NCBI RefSeq assembly: GCF_003044565.1
Contig: NZ_POXG01000001.1
Span: 620,001 to 684,000 of the forward strand
DNA length: 64,000 nucleotides
Source of the DNA: Neisseria sicca
GTDB lineage: Bacteria > Pseudomonadota > Gammaproteobacteria > Burkholderiales > Neisseriaceae
Direction: 5' to 3'
The position numbers were made by a program, and so were the translations under genes. A model generated the notes under the pieces. The model did no database searches. It saw only the letters and a program-made list of their open reading frames with translations, and was not told the origin of the DNA. The stretch's first letter is position 1; every line of letters starts with the position of its first letter. Below, piece after piece: positions 7,960 to 18,100 of the stretch.

Positions 7960-10218
7960 ATGTACACAAGAATCATGGAAATCAGCCCTTGGACGCTGCG
8001 TTCGGCAAAACTGAAAAAAGAACACAAACGGCTGCAAGAGAGCCTGACCAGCTTGGGCAACGGCTATATGGGTATGCGCGGCAGCTTTGAGGAAACCTAC
8101 TCCGCCGACAGCCACTTGGGCACCTACATCGCCGGCGTGTGGTTCCCCGACAAAACCCGCGTCGGCTGGTGGAAAAACGGCTACCCCAAATATTTCGGCA
8201 AAGCCATCAACGCGCTTAATTTCAGCAAAGTCAAAATCTTTGTCGACGATCAGGAAGTGGACTTGGCGAAAAACGACGTTGCCGGCTTCTCCGTCGAACT
8301 CGATATGCAGCACGGCGTGTTGCGCCGCTCGTTCACCGTATTCGGCGTGCGTTTCGATGTGTGCAAATTCCTGTCCGTCGCGCAAAAAGAGCTGGCGGTT
8401 ATTCGCTGGGAAGCCGTATCCGTTGACGGCAAAACCCACCAAGTCCGCATCGATTCCATAATCGACGCCGACGTGAAAAACGAAGACTCCAACTACGAAG
8501 AAAAATTCTGGCAGGTATTGGACAAAGGCGTTTCAGACGACCGCTCCTACATTGCCACCCAAACCGTCGCCAATCCTTTTGGCGTGGAACAATTCATCGT
8601 CAACGCCGAGCAAACCTTCGCCGGCAGCTTCAAAGCCCTCGGCGGCAGCCAAACCGACTGGCAGGTCTCCAATTCTTTTGAAGCCGAAGTCGGCGGTACG
8701 CCCGAAACCTTTGAAAAACGGGTTATTGTTACCACCAGCCGCGATTATCAAGGCTTGGAAGCGGTAAAAGCCGCAGGCCGCGCCTTGTCGGAAAAAGTCG
8801 CAGGCGTTGCGTTTGAAACCTTGCTGGACGCACACAAAGCAGGCTGGCTACACCGTTGGGAAATCGCCGACGTGGCCATCGAAGGCAGCGACGAAGCGCA
8901 GCAGGGCATCCGCTTCAACCTGTTCCAACTGTTCTCCACCTACTACGGCGAAGACGCGCGCCTGAATATCGGCCCCAAAGGCTTTACCGGCGAAAAATAC
9001 GGCGGCGCGACCTATTGGGACACCGAAGCCTATGCCGTGCCGCTCTACCTCGCACTGGCGGAACCCGAAGTTACCCGCAACCTGCTGCAATACCGCCGCA
9101 ACCAACTGCCGCAGGCGCAACACAACGCGCGCGAACAGGGCTTGGCGGGCGCACTCTATCCGATGGTGACGTTTACGGGCATCGAGTGCCACAACGAATG
9201 GGAAATCACCTTCGAGGAAATCCACCGCAACGGCGCGATTCCTTACGCCATCTACAACTACACCAACTACACCGGCGACGAAAGCTATCTTGCCAAAGAA
9301 GGCTTGGAAGTCTTGGTCGAAGTGTCACGCTTCTGGGCGGACCGCGTCCACTTCTCCAAACGCAACGGCAAATACATGATTCACGGCGTAACCGGTCCGA
9401 ACGAATACGAAAACAACATCAACAATAACTGGTACACCAACACCCTCGCCGCATGGCTATTGGACTACACCCGCGAAGCCTTGGCGAAATACCCGCGTCC
9501 GGATTTGAACGTGAGTGCCGCCGAGCTGGAAAAATGGGCGGACATCAGCGCGAATATGTACCGTCCGCATGACGAAGAACTCGGCGTATTCGTGCAGCAC
9601 GACGGCTTCCTCGACAAAGACATTCGCCCCGTGTCCGCGCTTTCGCCCGACGATTTGCCGCTCAACCAGAAATGGTCGTGGGACAAAATCCTGCGTTCGC
9701 CCTTCATCAAACAGGCGGACGTCTTGCAAGGCATCTACTTCTTCGGTGACCGTTTCAATATCGACGAAAAACGTCGCAACTTCGACTTCTACGAACCGAT
9801 GACCGTGCACGAAAGCTCGCTGTCGCCGTGTATCCACGCCATCCTTGCCGCCGAACTGGGCAAAGAAGAAAAAGCCGTGGAAATGTACCAGCGCACCGCC
9901 CGCCTAGACTTGGACAACTACAACAACGACACCGAAGACGGCCTGCACATCACCTCCATGACCGGCTCGTGGCTCGCCATCGTCCAAGGTTTCGCTCAAA
10001 TGAAAACCTGGGGCGGCAAACTCAGCTTCGCACCGTTCCTGCCGAGTGCGTGGACAGGCTATGCCTTCCACATCAACTACCGCGGCCGTCTGATTAAAGT
10101 CGCCGTCGGCAAAGAAAGCGTCGTCTTCACCCTGCTCAAAGGCGAGCCGCTCGATTTGCAGGTGTACGGCAAAGACATCACGCTCAACGGCAGCCACACC
10201 GCCGCGTTAAATAAATAA
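7960..10218 (+). CDS. mapA: Maltose phosphorylase (GH65)
   Basis: Cleaves maltose with phosphate to glucose and beta-D-glucose-1-phosphate in the cytoplasm. The 752 residues match the family length. The N-terminal beta-sandwich (to about 260) is followed by the (alpha/alpha)6 barrel with the GPNEYENN motif, whose glutamate (residue 482) is the general acid of GH65 phosphorylases. Other family blocks are [12 protein letters not shown] and [11 protein letters not shown]. The start ATG follows AGGAGCTTTACG. It is separated by 12 bases from pgmB, which uses its other product, so the two are clearly co-transcribed. A trehalose or kojibiose phosphorylase is the alternative within GH65, but the operon context and the known neisserial locus favour maltose. 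Confidence 0.93.
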   Translation: MYTRIMEISPWTLRSAKLKKEHKRLQESLTSLGNGYMGMRGSFEETYSADSHLGTYIAGVWFPDKTRVGWWKNGYPKYFGKAINALNFSKVKIFVDDQEVDLAKNDVAGFSVELDMQHGVLRRSFTVFGVRFDVCKFLSVAQKELAVIRWEAVSVDGKTHQVRIDSIIDADVKNEDSNYEEKFWQVLDKGVSDDRSYIATQTVANPFGVEQFIVNAEQTFAGSFKALGGSQTDWQVSNSFEAEVGGTPETFEKRVIVTTSRDYQGLEAVKAAGRALSEKVAGVAFETLLDAHKAGWLHRWEIADVAIEGSDEAQQGIRFNLFQLFSTYYGEDARLNIGPKGFTGEKYGGATYWDTEAYAVPLYLALAEPEVTRNLLQYRRNQLPQAQHNAREQGLAGALYPMVTFTGIECHNEWEITFEEIHRNGAIPYAIYNYTNYTGDESYLAKEGLEVLVEVSRFWADRVHFSKRNGKYMIHGVTGPNEYENNINNNWYTNTLAAWLLDYTREALAKYPRPDLNVSAAELEKWADISANMYRPHDEELGVFVQHDGFLDKDIRPVSALSPDDLPLNQKWSWDKILRSPFIKQADVLQGIYFFGDRFNIDEKRRNFDFYEPMTVHESSLSPCIHAILAAELGKEEKAVEMYQRTARLDLDNYNNDTEDGLHITSMTGSWLAIVQGFAQMKTWGGKLSFAPFLPSAWTGYAFHINYRGRLIKVAVGKESVVFTLLKGEPLDLQVYGKDITLNGSHTAALNK

Positions 10219-10230
10219 GGAGGATGCAAA

Positions 10231-10896
10231 ATGACTTTTACCGCAGTGCTCTTTGACCTCGACGGCGTCATCACCGACACCGCCGAATACCACTACCGCG
10301 CATGGAAAAAGCTCGCCGAAGAACTGGGCATCAGCATCGACCGCAAGTTTAACGAGCAGCTCAAAGGCGTGTCGCGCGACGATTCGCTCAAACGCATCCT
10401 CGCACACGGCGGCAAAACCGTCGGCGAAGCCGAGTTCGCCGAACTGACCCGCCGCAAAAACGACAACTACGTCGAAATGATTCAGGCGGTCAAACCCGAA
10501 GACGTGTACCCCGGCATTTTGCCGCTGCTGGAAGCATTGAGGGCAAACGGCAAAAAAATCGCCCTCGCGTCTGCCAGTAAAAACGGCCCGTTCCTACTCG
10601 AACGCATGGGACTGACCCACTTCTTCGACGCCGTCGCCGACCCCGCCGCGGTCGCGCATTCCAAACCCGCCCCCGACATCTTCCTCGCCGCCGCCGAGGG
10701 CGTGGGCGCAGACATCCGCCGCTGCATCGGCATCGAAGACGCCGCAGCCGGCGTCGCCGCCATCAAAGCCGCCGGCGCCTTGCCCATCGGCGTGGGCAAA
10801 GCCGAAGACTTGGGCAGCGACATCGCGCTGGTGTCCGGCACCGCCAAGCTGACCTACGCCTATCTACAAAACGTGTGGGAACAGTCGGGCAGGTAA
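10231..10896 (+). CDS. pgmB: Beta-phosphoglucomutase
   Basis: A HAD-superfamily mutase converting beta-glucose-1-phosphate to glucose-6-phosphate through a beta-1,6-bisphosphate intermediate. 221 residues. The nucleophile and acid/base aspartates are D9 and D11 in [15 protein letters not shown]. The cap-domain substrate loop ([14 protein letters not shown]), the HAD serine motif ([16 protein letters not shown]) and the metal-binding [15 protein letters not shown] are all present. It starts after AAGGAGGATGCAAA, 12 bases behind mapA. A DUS hairpin terminates the operon. Confidence 0.95.
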   Translation: MTFTAVLFDLDGVITDTAEYHYRAWKKLAEELGISIDRKFNEQLKGVSRDDSLKRILAHGGKTVGEAEFAELTRRKNDNYVEMIQAVKPEDVYPGILPLLEALRANGKKIALASASKNGPFLLERMGLTHFFDAVADPAAVAHSKPAPDIFLAAAEGVGADIRRCIGIEDAAAGVAAIKAAGALPIGVGKAEDLGSDIALVSGTAKLTYAYLQNVWEQSGR

Positions 10897-10928
10897 AGCG
10901 TATCAGGTAAAGTGTTAAGGAAATAAAA

Positions 10929-10968
10929 AGGTCGTCTGAAAACCTGAATCTGGGTTTTCAGACGACCT
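10929..10968 (+). terminator. DUS-pair terminator of the maltose operon
   Basis: AGGTCGTCTGAA at 10929-10940 and its inverse at 10957-10968, followed by TTTTGTTT. A typical neisserial rho-independent terminator. Confidence 0.8.
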
Positions 10969-11095
10969 TTTGTTTATCTTTCACACAAATAAAATTTGCC
11001 GCAACGGCTTCAGAATGTGCGTTCTCCTGTTGGAGCGACCTTTCAGAAGATTTTTTGCGAAACCTAGAAACCTAAATGTAAGCCTGCGGCTTACT

Positions 11096-11285
11096 GCCCT
11101 CTCCCTAACCCTCTCCCGCGGGGAGAGGGAACAAAATTGGCTGGAAATCCCAAAATGGCTGAGGTTCGGCATCCTCAATCCCTCTCTCACTGGAAAAAGG
11201 GAGAAATTGGCTGGAAATCCCAAACACGGTTGGGTTTCGGTATCCTCAATCCCCTCTCCCCGTGGGAGAGGGTTAGGGAGAGGGC
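11096..11285. repeat. 190-bp element with perfect 22-bp terminal inverted repeats and an internal 70-bp duplication
   Basis: The left end (11096-11117) is GCCCTCTCCCTAACCCTCTC then CC. Bases 11264-11285 are its exact reverse complement. Inside, a unit starting AATTGGCTGGAAATCCCAAA at 11135 recurs at 11205, a period of 70 bp. There is no ORF in it. The CCCTCTCCC / GGGAGAGGG core resembles palindromic intergenic repeats scattered in many proteobacteria. It may be a non-autonomous mobile or REP-like element. It lies between the maltose operon and the convergent ABC permease. Confidence 0.8.
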
Positions 11286-11334
11286 CGCGAACCGTCAGGT
11301 TTGCTTTTTAGCGATCGTTGGCTTGACGACCTCA

Positions 11335-12447
11335 TCAACCCTGCCTCTCCAACATCCCTTGAAACCGCAATAATGCCAGCCATAAGAATCCTACGCCGAT
11401 ACAGCCCATGATCAGCATATGCCCCCACACGATTTCAATCCCCGCGCCGCGGAACAGGATGTCTTGCGAAAATTTGACGAACTGCGTCAGCGGCCAATAT
11501 TCGCTGATCAGTTGCGCCGCGTACGGCATGTTGCTGCGCGGGGATGCGCCGCCGGCAAACAGGTTCATCACGATATACACCGGCAGCATCAGCATTCCGA
11601 ACTGTCCCATCGTCGATGCGAAGGTGGCAATCATGATGCCCAGCGACGCTACCGAAAACAGGAACAACGCCAGCCCCACCGCATAAAGCGGCACCGAGCC
11701 GATGAGCGGCACGCCTATGCTCAAATGCACGATAAACCAAAGCGACGACAACGCCGCCACCCAAATCACAGCGGCATTTGCCAGCACTTTGCCCATCATC
11801 AATTCGAACGCATTGACCGGCATCACCAGCAAATGCTCGATTGTGCCGCGTTCGCGTTCGCGGATAACCGCCGCCCCCGTCAATAAAATCAGCAACATAC
11901 ACGACATCGAGCCGATTTGCGAAGTCGGCATGAACCACGCGCTCTCGCCGTTGGGATTGTAATAAGTATTGATGACGGGATTGATTAACTCCGGTCGCGT
12001 CACGCCGGTGAATTCGTAAATTTCGCGGTTGATAATTTGCGAAAGATACGACGCACCCACCCCCGCCTGCGTCATCGACGTCGCATCAACCAAAAGCTGC
12101 AAATCAGGATTGCGCCCCGCCGCCATGTCGCGCTGAAAATTGGGCGGTACTTCCAAAATAAAGGTGAACTCGCCTTTATCCATCAATTCGTCCGAATCTT
12201 CGCGCCGCACGTCCTCTACCGGTTTGAAAAACGGATGCTGCACGGCATCGCGGATACGCATGGACAAAACCGAACGGTCTTGGTCGATGATGCCGACAGT
12301 GGCGTTTTTCAAATCCGCGCCCACCTGCGCCATCTGATAAATCGTGGCGGTAAAGATATACCCAATCAGCACCATCAGCACCGGATCAGTCAGCACACTG
12401 CGGAACTCTTTGAGCATCAGGGTCAGAATGTTTTTCAGGGTACGCAT
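11335..12447 (-). CDS. ABC-2 type transporter permease (YhhJ-like)
   Basis: A 370-residue inner-membrane permease of the ABC-2 exporter family. One N-terminal TM segment (DPVLMVLIGYIFTATIYQM) is followed by a periplasmic domain of about 150 residues (VGIIDQDRSVLSMRIRDAV), then five TM segments. The INREIYEFTGV and REREXGTIEHLLVMP blocks are typical of the YhiI-RbbA-YhhJ system. The likely ATPase partner is the large RbbA-like protein encoded at 15182-18577, on the same strand but separated by four other genes. The expected HlyD-type adaptor is absent. A ribosome-binding AGGAA precedes the ATG. Confidence 0.85.
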   Translation of the reverse strand: MRTLKNILTLMLKEFRSVLTDPVLMVLIGYIFTATIYQMAQVGADLKNATVGIIDQDRSVLSMRIRDAVQHPFFKPVEDVRREDSDELMDKGEFTFILEVPPNFQRDMAAGRNPDLQLLVDATSMTQAGVGASYLSQIINREIYEFTGVTRPELINPVINTYYNPNGESAWFMPTSQIGSMSCMLLILLTGAAVIRERERGTIEHLLVMPVNAFELMMGKVLANAAVIWVAALSSLWFIVHLSIGVPLIGSVPLYAVGLALFLFSVASLGIMIATFASTMGQFGMLMLPVYIVMNLFAGGASPRSNMPYAAQLISEYWPLTQFVKFSQDILFRGAGIEIVWGHMLIMGCIGVGFLWLALLRFQGMLERQG

Positions 12448-12768
12448 GGGGATTCCTGTTGGTAGATTGCTTTCTCAAAGGCCGTCTGAAAAATTGTTCG
12501 GCTGTTTTTCAGCTTTACAGCCTCGGTTTTCCCATTAAAAATCCGGCAGCAGGTTCGCCGTGTACACACAATAGAGTCTGTTTTTCCCTAAAAAATCCGT
12601 CGAAACGCATCGGATAAAGTCAATGCTTATGGAATCGGCTACCACGCTGATTGGTCAATCCGACTCGTTTAGTCAGACCGACGATGTATAATTATGTTTT
12701 TCAAATAAGGTCTTTGGGATCCGCTTTGATTTCAGACGACCTATTTCATCAATCCAATCTAAGGAACT
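12448..12768. promoter_or_regulatory. Divergent intergenic region with a candidate promoter for the 12769 gene
   Basis: About 320 bases between the minus-strand permease and the plus-strand exported-protein gene. It contains a GCC-type uptake sequence (GGCCGTCTGAA near 12480), an inverse DUS near 12732, and TATAAT at 12687-12692 about 80 bases before the start codon. No convincing -35 was found. No gene was seen. Confidence 0.35.
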
Positions 12769-13218
12769 ATGATGTCCGTCAAACCTTTACTGCTCTGCCT
12801 GCTTCTCGCTTCCCCTGCCGCTTTTGCCGGCAATCTGTCCTGCCATGAAAGCCCGAAATCTACGGGCAACCCCGAACTCGATGCCATCGTGACCCGCTAC
12901 GAATGCCGTTATACCGGTTCGCTGCAACAAGCCTATTCCGCCTTTATGAAGCAAGGTTACAACGGCGAAGCGCCCTACCCTAAAACCGTTCCTTCCACCC
13001 TGCCGCGCAAAAACCTGACCTTGAACAAAAAAGAAAAAATGGAATGCGGCAACGAACCCGAAATTTCCGAATGGTCTCTCAAACTGCGCCGTAAAAATCC
13101 CAATCATATCGATATGAAATACCAAGGTTCGGATTGCGCTTCAGCCATTACTACCGAGACGGAATTTAACCGCAAAGGCAAAACCGTCAACATTATTCAC
13201 AAAGTTTACTCCTCATAA
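12769..13218 (+). CDS. Small exported protein, function unknown
   Basis: 149 residues with a signal peptide (MMSVKPLLLCLLLASPAAFA, cleavage after AFA). Four cysteines remain in the mature protein (LSCHES, YECRYT, MECGNE, SDCASA), suggesting two disulphides. The mature chain is basic. It starts at ATGATG after AAGGAACT, so either ATG could serve. No family recognised. It stands alone, facing the racemase gene on the other strand. Confidence 0.75.
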   Translation: MMSVKPLLLCLLLASPAAFAGNLSCHESPKSTGNPELDAIVTRYECRYTGSLQQAYSAFMKQGYNGEAPYPKTVPSTLPRKNLTLNKKEKMECGNEPEISEWSLKLRRKNPNHIDMKYQGSDCASAITTETEFNRKGKTVNIIHKVYSS

Positions 13219-13335
13219 GCGGATAACATCCATATCGTGAAATTTGGCGTTTGCCGCATCATGGGTGGGACTACGGATAAACTGATACGAAATGGCAAAT
13301 CCACTCCGTAGCAGTTTAATCAGGAGTCCCACTTA

Positions 13336-14028
13336 TTATTCCGCCAGCGCCGCATCCACTGCCGAGAGCGCATGGATGGCGGTGCTGTCGAACACGGGCA
13401 GCGGGCTGTCGGTTTCGTTCACAAGCAGGCAGATTTCGGTGCAGCCGAGTATCACGCCCTGCGCGCCTTCGTTTTTCAGACGACCTATCACGTCGTAAAA
13501 GTAGCGGGCGGATTCGGGGCGGATGCGGTTCAGGCACAGTTCGTCAAAAATAATGCGGTGGATTTCGTCTTGTTCGGCGGCGGTTGGAGCTATGGTTTGT
13601 ACGCCCTGCGAAATCATGCGCTCAGTGTAAAAACCGTCGCTCATGGTAAAGTGCGTGCCGAGCAGGCCGACGGCGGACAAGCCCTGCCGTTTGATGGCGG
13701 CGGCGGTGGCATCGACGACGTGCAGCAAGGGGATGCCGGCTGCCTGTTCGATGGCGGGGGCGACTTTGTGCATGGTGTTGGTGGCGAGCAGCAAAAAATC
13801 CGCGCCGCCCACTTCCAGCTTCCGCGCGCTTTGCGCCAACACGTTTCCCGCCGCCGCCCAATCGCCGCTTTTCTGCAAACGGACGATTTCTTCAAAATCC
13901 ACGCTGTCGAGCAAGATTTTGGCACTGCGGTTGCCGCCCAAACGGCGGTTGGTTTCGCGGTTGATGATTTGGTAGTAGAGCACGGTGCTTTCGGGACTCA
14001 TACCGCCGATGATGCCTATGGTTTTCAT
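13336..14028 (-). CDS. Aspartate/glutamate racemase family protein (YgeA-like, Thr/Cys active site)
   Basis: A cofactor-independent racemase of 230 residues. It starts MKTIGIIGGMSPEST, the family N-terminus. The usual first catalytic cysteine (CNT) is replaced by threonine: LLATNTMHK with T83. The second cysteine is kept in VILGCTEICLL (C196). The E. coli homologue YgeA (EcL-DER) has the same Thr/Cys pair and acts preferentially on L-Asp/L-Glu, so this is probably a subfamily trait and not a mutation. D-amino-acid supply for the wall or signalling is possible. The gene is monocistronic, with a short Correia-like element just upstream. Confidence 0.88.
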   Translation of the reverse strand: MKTIGIIGGMSPESTVLYYQIINRETNRRLGGNRSAKILLDSVDFEEIVRLQKSGDWAAAGNVLAQSARKLEVGGADFLLLATNTMHKVAPAIEQAAGIPLLHVVDATAAAIKRQGLSAVGLLGTHFTMSDGFYTERMISQGVQTIAPTAAEQDEIHRIIFDELCLNRIRPESARYFYDVIGRLKNEGAQGVILGCTEICLLVNETDSPLPVFDSTAIHALSAVDAALAE

Positions 14029-14051
14029 GTTTTCTCCTGAAATTTAATAAA

Positions 14052-14158
14052 TATAGTGGATTAAAATAAAAATGAGACAAGGCGGCAACGCCCGCCGTGT
14101 ACGGGTAGTACATAAGGGCGTTGGCAACACCGTATCATTGCAATTTTAATCCACTATA
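14052..14158. repeat. Correia-ended short element (107 bp) with divergent interior
   Basis: Ends are TATAGTGGATTAAAAT and the inverse ATTTTAATCCACTATA. The interior (GGCGGCAACGCCCGCCGTGT, GTAGTACATAAGGGCG) differs from the 157-bp elements in this window, so it is a separate subfamily sharing termini. It lies between the minus-strand GNAT and racemase genes, directly upstream of the racemase. Confidence 0.85.
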
Positions 14159-14191
14159 AAGTCTGAAAAGCTCAAGACAAGAAAGCACATC

Positions 14192-14719
14192 CTACGGCTG
14201 TTGCGGCATTTCTTTTTCAAAACGGAAGAAATATTCAAACGCTTCATCTTGCCCCATTGCTTGCGGTCTAGTGGTATCGGGGTGGTGCGGATTAAAAAAC
14301 TCTACGATTTTAAAGCCGCATTTATTGACGTAGAAATGGATGTTGCGCTTCTCAAAATACGGCGTATGCGTTTCCCACACGCGTACTTCGGGGTGCAGCC
14401 GCTCTATCGCCCGCCACGCTTTCCCGCCCAAGCCGCTCCCGTGTTTCTGCGGGAACATAAACAGTAAATCCAACGAACCGCGCTCCGTTTCAGCATTGAC
14501 GACAATTACCGCGCCGCCTGTTTTTTCGCCGTCGGCAACAATGTGATAGCTCTCTGCTTTAGGTGCATTCATGGATTCTTCGATTTCTTCTCGGCTGATA
14601 ACTTCTTCTCCGTCGTCCAAATCGTCTGCCACCGCCAATCTGAACGACTGCTGCAAGGCGCGGATAAACTCGTCTTTTTCGTGTTCTTGAACGGGGATAA
14701 GGGTAATGTCAGTCATCAT
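14192..14719 (-). CDS. GNAT family N-acetyltransferase
   Basis: 175 residues. The acetyl-CoA binding motif A is QKHGSGLGGKAWRAIE (Q-x2-G-x-G), preceded by a strand (SLDLLFMFP) and followed by the C-terminal YFEKRNIHFYVNKCGFKIVE block where GNATs shape the substrate pocket. The N-terminal acidic region (DDLDDGEEVISREEIEESM) is unusual. The substrate is unknown. The gene starts at ATGATG after AAGAGAAC. It is 35 bases downstream of the YjbR gene on the same strand, a probable two-gene unit. Confidence 0.85.
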   Translation of the reverse strand: MMTDITLIPVQEHEKDEFIRALQQSFRLAVADDLDDGEEVISREEIEESMNAPKAESYHIVADGEKTGGAVIVVNAETERGSLDLLFMFPQKHGSGLGGKAWRAIERLHPEVRVWETHTPYFEKRNIHFYVNKCGFKIVEFFNPHHPDTTRPQAMGQDEAFEYFFRFEKEMPQQP

Positions 14720-14754
14720 GTTCTCTTGTATCTAATGTGTGGAGTTAATCAATC

Positions 14755-15105
14755 CTAGCGCGTCAGCACGAAGCTGTCATCTATCAGCCGCCACACGTTT
14801 TCTGCGGGCGTTTGCGCCAATACGATGCTCAACCAATGTTCTTTGTTCATGTGGTAGGCGGGCAAGATGCCTGCCGTCGCGCGCCATGCGCCGATGTGTT
14901 CGGGGCGGCATTTGACGTTGACGATTTCCGTCAGACCGCCCTCGCCCATGCCCAGTTTTTCAGACGGCACGGGCATATAAAGGCAGAACCATTTGCGGTT
15001 GCCCGTGTGGCGGAACACGGCAAAGTCGGGGAATTTCGCCCACGGATATTCTGCCACCGCGCCGTAGCGTTCGGCCAGTCCGTCAAACAGGGTTATTCGG
15101 TTCAT
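14755..15105 (-). CDS. MmcQ/YjbR family protein
   Basis: 116 residues matching the small MmcQ/YjbR (CyaY-like fold) family, whose members are proposed DNA-binding proteins of unclear role. Diagnostic blocks: YPWAKFPDFAVFRH, RKWFCLYMPVP, VNVKCRPEHIG, PAYHMNKEHWLSIVL and the C-terminal LIDDSFVLTR. Strong AAGGAAG ribosome-binding site nine bases before the ATG. Probably co-transcribed with the GNAT gene downstream. Confidence 0.88.
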   Translation of the reverse strand: MNRITLFDGLAERYGAVAEYPWAKFPDFAVFRHTGNRKWFCLYMPVPSEKLGMGEGGLTEIVNVKCRPEHIGAWRATAGILPAYHMNKEHWLSIVLAQTPAENVWRLIDDSFVLTR

Positions 15106-15181
15106 GGCGTTTCTTCCTTTATAGTGGGTTAAGGAACAAATCAGGCATCAAGACCCGCCTGCTGAGTTTTCAGACGACCTC

Positions 15182-18100
15182 TCACTTCTCCTGTTTCTTC
15201 AACAACACGCACGCCAGAATCAGGCTGGTGGCGGCAAAAGCGGCGATGGCGGCGTATTCATGGAGCAGGTCGGCGGTGTGCAGCCCTTTGGTGAAGCTGC
15301 CGACGCTGACGGTGTAGTACCACGACGACGGGAAGGTTTTGCCGATAATCAGCGCGCCACCTTCCATGGTGGACAGCGGGTAGAGAAAGCCGGAATAGGT
15401 TTGCGCGGGGATCATAGTGATGATGGCGGTGGCGAAGATGGCGGCAAGCTGGGAGCGCACGAAGCAGGAAATCAAAAGCCCCAGCGCGGTGGTGGCGGAC
15501 ACCATCAAGAGCGTGCCGATGGCGAGTCCGGCAAACGAGCCTTTGAGCGGCACGCCGAACAAGTAAATAATCATCAGCATCATGGCGGCGAAGTTGACCA
15601 TGCCGACGGCGATATAGGGAAGCTGTTTGCCGATCAGATATTGCGCCACGGCGGCAGGCGATGCGTAGAAATTGGCGATAGAGCCGATTTCGCGTTCGCG
15701 CACCACGCCGACCGCCGACATCATGGCGGGGATCATCATCAACACCAGCATCATCACGCCCGGAGCGATGGCGTTAATACTGTCGAAATCCTGATTGTAC
15801 ATAAAGCGCGGTTCGATGCCGGCGGGGGCTTTGAGCGAAACGGGCAGCCCGCTTTCGGCGATGCGGTCTTTAGTGTAGGCGGTAATCAGGCTGCCGATGT
15901 AGCCGCGGATATTGGTGGCGTTAAACGGCATGGAGCCGTCCACATAAAAACCGACTTCGGGTTTGAGCCCGCGTGCCAAATCGCGCCCGAAACCGCTCGG
16001 AATATCGATGACCAATATGGCACCGGAGCTTTTGAGCACGGTGTCGATTTCGGCTTCGGACTGTATCGGCGGCTGTTGGAGGAAGTAGCGCGAACCATCG
16101 AAATATTCGACCAGCTCGCGGCTGGCGGCAGTTTGGTCGCGGTCGTAAACGGCGAATTTCAGATTCCGCACGTCAAACGAAATCCCCCATGATACCGACG
16201 CCATGATAATCAACGGGCCGAACACGGCGAAAAACAGGCGGATTTTGTCGCGCAAAAGCTCTTTGGCTTCGCGGCGGGCGAAGGTCCAAATCATGGAAAA
16301 ACGGTATTTGAAATTTTGGGTGTCGGGCGTTACCGACGGAATTTCAGACGGCCTCGGATGGTGTTTTTCAGGGTCGTCTGAAAACTGCGAATGCCCGTTA
16401 TCCGATGCCATTTCCGCGTGCGTGGCTTGCGCCACCGTAGCCATAGGTTGGGTCGAGACCCAACTTGCCGAATCCGAAAGCATTGTTGGGTCTTGACCCA
16501 ACCTACCCTGTTCAAAATACACGCCGTCGCCGTCTGTATTTTGACGAAACTCGCTTTGTTCACTTTCAGACGACCTTGCGTTCTGTTCATACTGGTCGTC
16601 TGAAAAATCAGCTGCCGCAGCCGTAGGTTGGGTCGAGACCCAACTTGCCGAATCTGAAGGAATCGTTGGGGCTTGACCCAACCTACCTTTTTCGGAATGC
16701 ACGCCATCTGCGTTTTGGCGAAACTCGCTTTGTTCGTTTTCAGACGACGTTGCGTTTTGTTTATACAGGTCGTCTGAAAAATCAGCCACCGTAGCCGTAG
16801 GTTGGGTCGAGACCCAACTTGTCGAATCCGAAAGCATTGTTCGGTCTTGACCCAACCTACCCCGTTCGAAATGCACACCATCTGTATTTTGACGAAACTC
16901 GCTTTGCTCACTTTCAGACGACTTTGCGTTCTGTTCATACTGGTCGTCTGAAAAATCAGCCGCCTTAGCCGTAGGTTGGGTCGAGACCCACCTTGTCGAA
17001 TCCGAAAGCATTGTTGGGTCTTGACCCAACCTACCTTGTTGGGAATGCCCATTATCCGATTCCGCCTCAATCAGATACTGCACAAACGCTTCTTCCAAAT
17101 CCGGCGCATTCTGCCTTGCCGCCAGTTCGGCGGGCGTGCCCACCGCCAGCACGCGGCCTTTGTGCATAAAGGAAATGCGGTCGCAGCGGGCGGCTTCGTT
17201 CATAAAGTGGGTCGAAACGAAAATGGTGATTTTGTCTTCGCGGGAGAGTTTCAGAAGATGCCGCCAGAACATATCGCGCGCGGCGGGATCGACCCCCGAA
17301 GTCGGTTCGTCCAGAATCAATACTTCAGGGTGATGCAAGCAGGCGGCGGCAAGTTGCAGGCGTTGGCGGATGCCCAGCGGCAGCGATGCGGGCGCGGTGT
17401 CGGCAACGTCCGCCAAATCAAACTGTTGCAGGGCCTCTTCCACCGCCGCCGCGCCTTTAGCGCCCATCTGGTAGAGTCTGGCGTGCAAATCCAAATTGCG
17501 GCGCACGCTCAACTCTTCATACAGCGAAAACGCCTGCGACATATAGCCGACGCGCATTTTCGTGTCCAAGCCGCCCGCGTCTATCGGCTTGCCCAACAGC
17601 GTGGCGTCGCCTTCGGTCGCTTCCAACAAACCGGTCAGCATTTTCATGGTGGTGGACTTGCCGCAGCCGTTGCTGCCGAGAAAGCCGAAAATCTCGCCTT
17701 TTTGAATGGTAAAGCTGACATGATCCACAGCAGTGAAATCGCCGAAACGCTTGGTCAGCCCGTGCGCTTCCATCGCGGGCGGCGCATTGGGCTCGGGGAC
17801 GAACGGCGTAATGTCCAAACCACCCGAACCCTGCTGTTTCTCCGGCGGCAGCATTTTGACGTAGGCCTCTTCCAACACGTCGGTGCCATAACCCGCCAGC
17901 ACATCGGCAGTGGGCTTGTTTTCCAGCAGCCTGCCCGCGTCCATCGCCAGCAGCCGCTCGAAACGCTGCGCCTCTTCAATATAGGCGGTCGCCACAATCA
18001 CGGTCATGCCCGCGTGTTCCCGCCGCAAATCGTCCACCAACGCCCAAAACTGGCGGCGCGACAAAGGATCCACGCCCGTGGTCGGTTCGTCCAGAATCAG

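Noticed and set aside
16383-17065. CRISPR array
   Set aside because: Units are 174-180 bp with palindromic and uptake motifs and no unique spacers; they are translated in frame within a transporter gene.
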